Positions 55,401-64,000 of a stretch of 64,000 nt of DNA are shown one piece after another. The DNA is taken from the NCBI GenBank assembly GCA_024220505.1, contig JAKZZE010000036.1, positions 1-64,000 of the forward strand, read 5' to 3'. The DNA is from Rhizopus arrhizus. Lineage: Eukaryota; Mucoromycota; Mucoromycetes; Mucorales; Rhizopodaceae. Both the position numbers and the translations under genes were made by a program. The notes beneath the pieces were generated by a model, which searched no databases, was not told the origin of the DNA, and was given only the letters and a program-made list of their open reading frames with translations. Every line of letters begins with the position of its first letter. Positions within the stretch are counted from its first letter, which is position 1.

Positions 55401-55652
55401 TAGATGAGTGAGGGTTGTTGGTGTGACGCCTCTAACATAAGAGTTATAAAATCGTGTAAAGTTCTTTCTGACTTGATCCTATTTAATGGCACGTACACTC
55501 TTAATCACAACCACTTCAAAATATGGAAATAGATCCAAACCCAATTTTTACCAACTCTCTTCCTGTTGTTGCTTGATTTAGTAAATATGTAGATCTTGAA
55601 ATTTAAACATGCTCTTCTAAAATGAAAGATGACATATGCGTCAAAACCCTTT
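52401..55652. other. Mostly non-coding, with possible exon remnants
   Basis: Three patches look more coding than the rest, but they cannot be assembled into a gene. They are about 53270-53370 (plus, RVVLPEDVESILRNLSRF), about 53850-53994 (plus, after a TTTATTTCTATCAG acceptor; GDKPDESSINSAIIAVEMEL up to TGA at 53994) and 54993-55175 (plus, 60 codons, hydrophobic). They may be exons of one decayed gene. Confidence 0.3.
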
Positions 55653-56084
55653 TCAAGACTGCACAAACTTTATTTCACCGACGCATACAACGAGGTCATT
55701 ATCTTGCATTGAAGACTGACTACTAAAGTACTTTTGCTTTAAACGGTTGGCTTGGTCTCCAGCATAAAATTTTTCAGTCTCAAATGACAATGAATATCCT
55801 TCATTGACATTTTCTTCATGCTCATGACTTGACAATCCGCCAGCATCGTCGTTTCTCGGTCTACGTAAGAGTAGCTGAACGTCTTTTATGTTTTGTTCGT
55901 GATGGTGAATAAGGATCTTATAAAAATTATCTGGTTCCATACAGTCATTATGATTCGGATCAGTGTAATCAGGTAATAGCGTACCAGCCAGACTGTATGG
56001 AGAAGAGCTATTAATAGAGTCTATACAGTGTCCTTGGACAAGCCCATTAGAGTAAAAACATATAATAGCTTTTCCTTCAAACAT
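55653..56084 (-). CDS. Hypothetical protein, 143 residues
   Basis: An intact ORF from an ATG at 56084, with composition unlike the AT-rich noise around it. It is polar and acidic, with His clusters (ILIHHHEQN, SSHEHEENV) and a YAGDQANRLKQKYF segment. The hydrophobic start MFEGKAIICFYSNG does not look like a signal peptide. I do not recognise the family. The ORF may be a single-exon gene or the last exon of a longer one; no acceptor site was evident right at the start. Confidence 0.5.
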   Translation of the reverse strand: MFEGKAIICFYSNGLVQGHCIDSINSSSPYSLAGTLLPDYTDPNHNDCMEPDNFYKILIHHHEQNIKDVQLLLRRPRNDDAGGLSSHEHEENVNEGYSLSFETEKFYAGDQANRLKQKYFSSQSSMQDNDLVVCVGEIKFVQS

Positions 56085-56460
56085 TCCAAGAGAGAGGAGA
56101 AAATAAAATATGAAACATGTAAAAAATATTTGTGTTCTTTATTGAAACTGAGTTGAATTCTAAGAGGATAAAAAAAAGTAGGCATTTATTTTCTTAACGT
56201 ACATGGAGTCTTCAAGTTGTGTAATTTCGTGTAAAGATTTTGCTCGTGTTTTATGAACGGAGCAAGTTATTCTTAATTTAATGCTCTTGTTTTTAGCATA
56301 TTACTACATATATACTTTTAAATGAAAAATGATGTATGTAATATTTCGTTACCAATTAAATCAATATTAGTCCTTTTAGTAAAAAAAAAAAAAAAAAAAA
56401 AAAAATTGACATCTCGCGTGGCATTGATGTTTAAGATTTTAAAGAAATTAAATAGCGCAA

Positions 56461-56507
<47 letters not shown>

Positions 56508-56634
56508 AGAACAGTCTATTTTAAGTCGAAGAACCGACTAATTTGGTTTACATATTTTTATTTTTTCGCTCTGCATTTAATTATTTTACTGACGTCAATT
56601 GTCTTGTTTCCTTAATATATTCCTTACACAAAAC

Positions 56635-56671
<37 letters not shown>

Positions 56672-57385
56672 TATTGTAGCTAAACATATTTTAATGTTTT
56701 AGAAAAAAATTTTTTTAATTATAACGTTGCACCATTCTATAAGGGACTCAGGGGACTTTTTAAAACAATGAACCAATGAACAATCAGTCGGCTGATTTTA
56801 TAAAAGATTACTTTCTCATTTCTTGAATTATTTTTACAATTAAATTTAATGATTTACACGTGGAGAAAAAAAAACAATAACAATCGTTTTCTAAACTATT
56901 TATTATTCTTCTTTTACTGCTTACTTAATTCATTATTTTTATCTTTTCTGATTGTTACATTGAAACACGTTTTAGGTAAGGAACTCCGGTTTATTGGATA
57001 ATAAATTGGTTATTGTATCGGAGATGTGAATGCTTCAATTTAACATTTAGATTTTTGAATTATAAGAAGAGAGAAATTACATGAAAAGTGAACCTTGACA
57101 AATGAGTTGAATGGGTGAAATTGTAACTGAAAAACAGAGAAAGACAAAAAAAAAAGCATTAAAATTTCTTGTGAAAAAGGTACGTTTGTACTACGTTATA
57201 GCCACGTGTCGGAAGAGATCGGCATGTAAGCAAAAATACTCATTGTCTATATTCGGAATATGCATTTTGTCATACAATTAGAAAAGTATTTAAGCTCTCT
57301 AATTTCTTCTTTTCCTTCTTTTTTCTTCTTCTTTATAGGCTAAAACTTTTATACACTTTTTTTATATTTTTAAGCTTCACTAAAC
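56085..57385. other. Homopolymer-rich non-coding stretch
   Basis: A runs at 56382-56404 and 56463-56504 and a T run at 56638-56668 are the main structures. From about 57300 a pyrimidine-rich tract (TTTCTTCTTTTCC...) precedes the small gene at 57386 and may be its promoter region. Confidence 0.6.
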
Positions 57386-57517
57386 ATGTCAGACGGTCGT
57401 TGTATTCACTGTGGTCAAAAGGGACACTACTCTATGTAAGTATTTGTGAATTTTCCATTGATTAGTTCTTAACATTATCTGTATAGGATGTGCCCTAAAA
57501 AGCCTAACCCCAACTAA
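57386..57517 (+). CDS. CCHC zinc-knuckle microprotein, 26 residues
   Basis: Exon 1 57386-57435, intron 57436-57486 (GTAAGT...GTATAG, 51 nt), exon 2 57487-57517. The joined frame encodes a 26-residue protein whose core is CIHCGQKGHYSMMC, a perfect C-x2-C-x4-H-x4-C zinc knuckle, ending PKKPNPN-stop. The intron splits the knuckle between the His and the last Cys, and the splice restores exactly the right spacing, which argues against chance. Such knuckles bind single-stranded RNA or DNA. The pyrimidine-rich stretch before the ATG is promoter-like. Alternatively this is the 3' part of a larger gene with an unseen upstream exon, or a fragment of a retroelement Gag. Confidence 0.6.
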
Positions 57518-59378
57518 ATCCTCCTATCAATAAGCTTTTAATATAAGCAACCACAAGAAGAAAAAGGACGGAACAGTTAATAACATAGCAACACATACAC
57601 AATTCAATATCATCTTTGTCTGGTTATAGAGGACAAGATATCATCAACAAAACATATTTTTTTTTCAACATCTCACCAAAAAGGCAGGACTTTTTTTTTA
57701 TTTTTATTTCCTCTTCTTTTTATCAACATCAATTGTCCCTTTATGCTCATTATTATATGCTTTTATTCTACTTTGTATGCAAAATCTTTATTTATGAAAA
57801 TATATACCAACTTTTAATCTTTTAACCGCACGAATTGTACATTATCTATTGATATCTGAAAGTTTAGTCTCTCATCTAATGTTGATGTCATCTATATCTC
57901 ACGCTATATAACTTTTGTAACATGTAACATACAAAAATAGCAATGTTGTCTTTTTTTTTTTATTGTTATCTATCAGTTTACTCCAACTGAATCAAATGAT
58001 TAACCTTTTCTTTTTCTGTATTTCTCTTTCCCCCCCCCCATGACTGTGCTATGGCTTAATAACCCTGTTTTTTTTCTGATAAAGACCAAATAGTTTTGTA
58101 GCACAAGCAAATGTTTTTTATTAGTGGTTACATAATTAACAAGTGTGTATCTATAAAAAAGGATTCATAATTTAAAAAGAGGGATTTTGTTTAACATTAA
58201 AACTTTGTCTATTTTTATTAATTGTTATTTATAAAATGAATTTATATGAAATATTCCTTTTAGTAAAGAAAAAAAAAAAATGAGCCCATGTAGAATGGTA
58301 CGAGAAGTTGTGGTACGATCAAAAAGGTAATAGATTAACAACAAGATCATCTAGAAAGTCATTTGATCTTAAAAGATGTTTCACGAAGCGTGGGGTTATC
58401 CAATGGCTTTTACTTTTTGTGTGAATTATAGCTAAAAATCAGCTAATTTTCTTTATTAATTTAATGCAAACTTTAATTTTTTTTAGTATTTTCTACAGGA
58501 ATTAGGGTTCAATTGAAAGAAAGGAACATGACACAAAACCTTATCGTTTTACCAGATAAAGAAGTAAGAAAAACAAACAAATTAAGAAAATAATATGACC
58601 TAAATGCCAGAGTTGAAAATTTTTAAAGCGTATCTTTAAAAGAACAAGTCATCTCAAACACGAACAACATAAAAGATAGAGATATCTTGTAAATCTCCCA
58701 ATTGAGTTCTGAAAAGATAAGGTTTCTTTTTTCGCGCGTTCTTGCATGTTTCATTTATTCCATCGAAGTCAGATTAAAAGTCAATTATAAAAAAAAAAAA
58801 AAAAAAATTAAATTACAAAACAGCTAAAATGAAAACCCAGTTCATTTCCTTTTTTAATAACGCTTTTATCATCTTCTTCAGGGCAGATGGAGCTTGGTGT
58901 AAATTACTTATGAAAATTGTCCTTAAAAAAGGTTGCTTTAAAAAAATTAATCAGGCTATTTTTTAAATTTCGAAACCAATCTTTTTTTGAATCCAAAAAA
59001 AAAAAAAAATAACCTGACAGAGAAAATTTTAATACGGAATGATATCATGCAATTGAGCTATTTAACCCCGTTTAACTTGGTGCTACCGATAAAGATGCCT
59101 TGTAAAGGTCAAGTTTTCCCTCCCCAACAAAAAATGATGATCAATGTTATTTACCATTTTTTGGAACAACTGATCTCTCCCATTTTGTTCTTGCAAAAAT
59201 AATAATAATATAAAGTGCTCAAAACAAAAGCACATAAACAAACACTATAATGAACACTATAAATTGGATATAAACGCTTTTGAGAATAGTAAACATATTT
59301 TTAATGTCAAATTCTTTAAAAATAAGAAAACCACACGTTTTAATTAATTTTGATGGATTATTCTTTTATTAAATTCAA

Positions 59379-59420
<42 letters not shown>

Positions 59421-60600
59421 TGTGGAGATCAGCTTTCTTTTTTTACAAATACTATACCAAAGCAAGTGATTTGTCTTTTCATTATCTTCAATTGAGAAAA
59501 TTTATTTCGAAACCAATGACTTAAAACGCATGGGATAGAATAACATTCTAAAAGCTTTGTGAATATGGTTATGATTATGTATATATAATTTTGATTCAAT
59601 AAAACATGATCGGATATGTGATTATCTTTACTATTATCTTTTTATATAATTTTTTTTTAAGTTTCTTGTCTCTCTTGGTTTATTATTAAGTAAAATACAG
59701 ACTATTGCTGAAAATAGTTTTATCCTTCGGTAGCAATTTTTTTAATGATGAAAACATTTTTTTCTATAGGTAATGCTAAAGAATGAGTTGCATAAAGATA
59801 TCATATCTTCATCAGTTTGGTTGAAATAACGGCATATGAAAAATTTCAAAAAAATTTGTTTTTATACTTTCAAAATGACATATCTATTCATACATTTCAT
59901 ATCTATTACATTATTTTACTCTCATAAAATGGATAGCCATGTTTGAGCCTATTTTGTTCCTCCTAAGCGCGTATTACACTCTCTTTTTAGTTATAAAACT
60001 TCAACAATACAAGTTTATATTTCTATTGTCTTGATGTTATATGAATATATATTTAATTACTTTAGATTTACTAAAATAGAAGGGAGATGATTTACATTCA
60101 ATTTATGTTAAAAGGTAAACTCAAAAAAAAAAAGAAGGTCTCTTCTTTTTGTTCTGTCGGCATAATTTTTTTTAATTTTTGCTATCCTGCTGAAAAGCAT
60201 CAGGTACATTTCAAGAAAAAGGGAAAGTAGTGCAAATGAAAGCCTAATACTTGTTTTGTGTTTAATCAAAAATTTCCATTTAGGGAAAAGGAAAAACAAT
60301 TATTCCTTTGTTGATAAGAATCTAGACACTTCACGTCTTCCCGCCTTTTACAAAACAGGAAAGGGGTATTGTGGTGTGCTCTTTGGATACACACAGAAAC
60401 ATAATTTACAAAGCATACGTTGGCATAATAGATTATCGCATGCAGATGATTTTTTAATAAAATTATCTATCAAATGAAATCGTACTTGTTTAAAGCAGAA
60501 AAATAGACAGAGGAAACTAGATGATAAGTACTAACTATAAACATAATTTAATAAAATTAAACAGAAGGTGTGATATGTTTGAATCAACACTAGATTGATA
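57518..60600. other. AT-rich stretch without a supported gene
   Basis: Many A/T homopolymers (for example A run about 59384-59415). An ORF at 60256-60477 (plus, 73 codons, with RLPAFYKTGKGYCGVLFGYT) has somewhat gene-like composition, but no start context or domain. Confidence 0.5.
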
Positions 60601-60609
60601 AATCATTAT

Positions 60610-60611
60610 GG

Positions 60612-60654
<43 letters not shown>

Positions 60655-62150
60655 GCTAAATATCTATCAATCAAAGAAGCAAAATGTTTAATCCAGCTAC
60701 AACAATTGTTAATATCTACTAGCTTTGCAATATCAATGGTTCTGGAACTGAAGTTATTTGTGTATGATAGGCGGTCTCTTTTTACACCTGCTTTCACCTT
60801 TGACTAAACCAATTCAGTGGGGTTAAAAAAAGGAGTGTAAGGACGCGAATAAGTGGATTGCAACTCCCTAGTGACAAACAACTCAGATGATTTATAAATG
60901 AATGCATAATCTGTAATAAGACATTGTTCATCCATTTTGTGACCATCTGATATGGCTATCGCACCAGAGATGAGCTGCAAAAAATCCCTACTTCACGTAT
61001 CCAACCTTGCATTTAAATCAACGACTTTAGAAGCTTTGCCACTTTTTTTCTTCTCTTATTTGAACTATCCCCCTTAGGAACTGGTCTTGATTTATTCAAT
61101 GTTAAATCAATGACAACCTTCCCACAAATTGCTCCAGTTATAGTGATAGTGATGCCTCTATTTTTCGGAAGAGCATCTTTGGTAGGTGTAATGAGTTGTT
61201 TTGTCAAGCCAGAGAAGAGAGAGAGAAAGAGCCGGACAGGAACTAAGAAGCTTGGATAGACAACTAAAAGAGGACAAAAGAGGTTTGAAGTTGTGAACTG
61301 CAAATAGGACTTACAATAGTTGATCAGTAAGAACGAGACAAAGACAAGTAAAGATAAAAATAGACGGACAGTCTAATAGAGAGAATAGCCTGACAATTGA
61401 CTGATTTTTATTTAAATAAAAGATTATGGGCATTTATACTATTATAAGGAATGTAATTTAATAAAAGAATTAACTCGGATTATTGAGCTCTCAACTAAAG
61501 AATATTAAGGGATTTTAATATTATGTACTGGTTTATAATTAATTCTGATAGCAGGGTGTCTATTTTGGACCTGCCAAAAGTTTTGTCGGATGTGTATATA
61601 GAATTCAGCTTCATCAAGGACAACACAATTGCTGTTGTCAGCTCATGCTTTCAGCGCTTTTCTGTTCCAAAAATTTTAGTCTTCGTTTGTTCAAATTTTC
61701 CTAAGACTTTCTGGAAGAAATAGCTGGCTCTAGTTTTTTCAGTGTAAGAGAAGCATGATTAATAGGATGATCATGCAGGGAGGAGAGGCTAATCGATTCA
61801 CTATCGAAAAAATTGGGAAAGCATTGTGTTTCTTGTTTACCAAAGAACTGCAGTTGCATTTTCATAATAAAAAGCCATATAAAAACCTGCGTAGTAACTG
61901 CTCTGATTTTTGCTCTATCTATGACAGGAGATTCTCTTCCCAGCAAGTTGCTTTTGCCCATCGTTTTTGAACTACTTCACATAATGCTGGGCCGTTCTAA
62001 CGACAGTATCAATGGTCAATCCAACTTGCCTTGTTGACATATCTTGTTCTACAACAAGATCAAGCAGCTGTTGTGCATGGATTGGTGTATAAGATCCCTA
62101 TGGGACCCTGCGTCTTGGAACAGCTTTGAATGAAAATGATTTTTGTTTCT
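60610..62150 (-). pseudogene. Decayed IS630/Tc1-type (DDE_3) transposase
   Basis: Reading the minus strand from about 62150 the order of blocks is that of the family. An HTH region comes first (HAQQLLDLVVEQDMSTRQVG, TAQHYVK), then SLTLKKLEPAISSR (about 61720). The first Asp follows in VLDEAEF (about 61615), then RGITITITGAICGKVVIDLT (about 61150). The second Asp lies near ITDYAFIYKSSE (about 60910), and a TPF-NPTE block with SKVKAGVKRDRLSYT (about 60800) corresponds to the Glu region. Stops and frameshifts occur throughout. Between VLDEAEF and RGITITIT about 250-300 bp of unrelated sequence (about 61220-61540) is inserted. A poly-T tract (60614-60648) follows the end. No terminal repeats were recognised. 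Confidence 0.75.
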
Positions 62151-63338
62151 CTAAGGTACTTTTTGTTCTAATACACCGTTTTTAGAATAAAAAGATCCCT
62201 TTTACTGTTAGAAAGCCAGTTTTTCTAACAGTCTCAATAAAAAATCCGTAATTGATTTATCTGATAAAAGCTGCCTAGAATCACAAAAAAGCTTTTAAGA
62301 GTATTGCCTCTAGATTATTAAACAATATTTTTTTTTGAAAAATGCAAGAACAATCCTGAGATATTGAATGACATAGAGCTTACGTAAAACATATATATGA
62401 TGATCCATTTCACCCAACCCGGTCTCTAATAGACAAAATGAAATGTATATTTTCCAAAGATACATAACCTCTTTTTCTATGGCTGCTCAAAAAGGGGAAA
62501 GATATTTAAAGTCATTCTAAAATTTCTACATTTTGTATTTGAATGCAGGCATACCTCAAGTAATAGTACAACAAAGCTCTGAATAGCACCTACAACTAAA
62601 AATCATCAGTCAGTAAGGATTAATAAACTGTTCACATAACACTATCAACTATTCTCTAAGTGTAGAGGGGATTATAAGAGTCTCATTGCCCCTGTGTTTA
62701 GTATTTGCAATATCTGCCCACCAAACAACATCTGCTACCAAAGGACACTACAGAAATCAACAATCATAACAACTCGATATGATTTACTAATTAAATCAAT
62801 TTACTCTGTAGGAATTAATCTAGACATTGTCCAAAAACAAAAACAAAAAAAAAGAAAAGGTCTTCTAATTGTTGGATACGCGATGAATAGATTAGCTACT
62901 AAAAAAATGAAAAGTTAAAAGAAACTATAAATTTCCGAAATTGATACAGCAGTTACCCAAAAAGTGCTATGTACACATATATAACATTCTGCGCCATTAA
63001 TCTTATTTATTTCAACGATTTTGCATGTCTAAGAAAAGATAAGATTTGTTAAGAGGGCTTAGAGAGTCAGTAGAAACAAAAAAAAAGCAGTAAATGGCTA
63101 TAAGCCTGGATGTTTTACTAGATAAAACAAATAAGGTTGATCAAGAAAATAAGATAAGATAGAAGTAAAAATGATGCAAATTCTTATTTAAATCAGTCTG
63201 TCCGCTTAAGATAATATTCTTTAATTTGAAGTGTCTTATCAAAGCAAGTTGTTTATTCAATGCTATGTTATAAACAGTGTGTACATATATTTAAAGAAAA
63301 AAAAACGATAGTATATTCTAATGAGCATGTTGAAATAA
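62151..63338. other. Non-coding stretch
   Basis: No gene, RNA or repeat recognised; only short AT-rich ORFs. Confidence 0.5.
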
Positions 63339-63961
63339 TTAACTGTTAAACATGTCATCAATTGATTCTCCAGGTGGGACTTCAATCCAACCGTTCTCTT
63401 CTTTTTCCAAGGCTTTTGCTAGAACCTGTTGTTCTTCAAGTTTATCCTAAAAGTAAGTTAGGTTAAAATATAGGAGTATTTATTTATTTTTATTAAAATT
63501 ATTGTTTATGGAATATACCTTAGTGCATAACATGAGATCAAATACTTTTAACCAACGGAATCGGGTATCCCATGTTCTCGGAATACGAGCTTCCCTTGCA
63601 TAAACAAATCCCCAATGGTTTTTGTCTATAACCGAAGTTATCAGCATCGTCAACTTATCATTGGCGTAGAGGTAACTGAGATACTTCCTTTTTTTATATG
63701 TAGCAAAAGAAATAGATTTCATTTTTTCCATTTCCATCTTGAGAGCTCGTATACTACATTCCAGTAGCTTGATTGTATCCTCTTTTTTATGTTCTTCATT
63801 ATCCTCTCTGATTTCAAATTTTGTATATTAATATACATTCACTATATAATATAATAACATTATTAGAAAGCTTACCCTGATGATTCGATTAACATACGCT
63901 CAGTGTTATCAGCGACCACATAACCAATACCATCGGCGAGGCGTTTTTTTTCCTTTTTCCT
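63339..63961 (-). CDS. 3' exons of an unidentified gene (runs off the right edge)
   Basis: Three exons join in frame: 63961-63876, 63807-63519 and 63446-63339, separated by introns 63875-63808 (GTAAGC...TCAG) and 63518-63447 (GTATAT...TTTAG). The visible 160 residues start RKKEKKRLADGIGYVVADN, contain a charged helical segment (EEHKKEDTIKLLECSIRALK), a central block with YLYANDKLTMLITSVIDKNH and FRWLKVFDLMLC, and end GWIEVPPGESIDDMFNS. A stop directly upstream of the first visible exon and its TTTAG acceptor show that more exons lie beyond the window. I do not recognise the protein; exon structure and composition indicate a real host gene. Confidence 0.7.
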
Positions 63962-64000
63962 CTAAATTGAAATATTTGAGGCAACTGTTACCTTTCAGAC

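Noticed and set aside
60606..60807. Poly-Lys/poly-Phe ORFs at the T run
   Set aside because: The homopolymer part is not coding; only the minus-strand segment beyond the run belongs to a decayed transposase.

Overview
The window looks like a transposon-rich, AT-rich stretch of a fungal nuclear genome, most likely an early-diverging (Mucoromycota-type) fungus. The lineage is an inference. It rests on the mixture of Ty3/Gypsy chromoviruses, DIRS-type tyrosine-recombinase retroelements, several Tc1/mariner lineages and an ISXO2/Merlin-type transposase, together with 50-75 nt GT-AG introns and a tRNA-Tyr with a 10-nt intron. All comparisons were made by eye on the sequence; no database search was run.

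Layout. 1-2.3 kb holds a decayed gag-like ORF and a solo LTR (family S) that itself carries an insertion. 3.06-5.46 kb is a higher-order tandem repeat (about 133-bp subunits, about 0.9-kb superunit) whose right part is split by a complete Tc1-like element (5459-7119). Next come a broken ISXO2/Merlin-type transposase gene (7.4-8.5 kb), a Gypsy gag-protease ORF (family A, 9.6-11.7 kb) cut off by a second copy of the same repeat array (11.7-12.6 kb), non-coding DNA, a dead Tc1 element (14.6-16.25 kb), minisatellites and a tRNA-Tyr (18.9 kb). At 21.9-29.4 kb a Tc1 element is interrupted near its C-terminal codons by an apparently intact chromovirus (family R, LTRs 23181-23742 and 28581-29143, 5-bp target duplication GAACA). 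A third Tc1 lineage (29.8-31.4 kb) and a second copy of the dead Tc1 element (31.6-33.2 kb) follow.

33.3-35.15 kb carries a two-exon gene of unknown function. 35.4-50.0 kb is a pile of retroelement pieces: a second copy of the first Tc1 element, inverted family C LTRs around a tyrosine-recombinase remnant split by a solo family B LTR, a DIRS gag+RT fragment, a solo family S LTR, a family A gag fragment, and a near-complete minus-strand chromovirus (family B). Several junctions lack target duplications, which points to recombination between elements (or to assembly error).

50-64 kb is host-like. It contains a seven-exon HAD-type phosphatase gene (51.3-52.4 kb, minus), a hypothetical ORF (55.65-56.08 kb, minus), a 26-residue CCHC zinc-knuckle microprotein with one intron (57.39-57.52 kb), a decayed IS630/Tc1-type transposase (60.6-62.15 kb, minus) and the 3' exons of an unidentified gene at the right edge (63.3-64.0 kb, minus). 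The host genes show no evident pathway relationship; the rest of the window is best read as successive layers of insertion and rearrangement.
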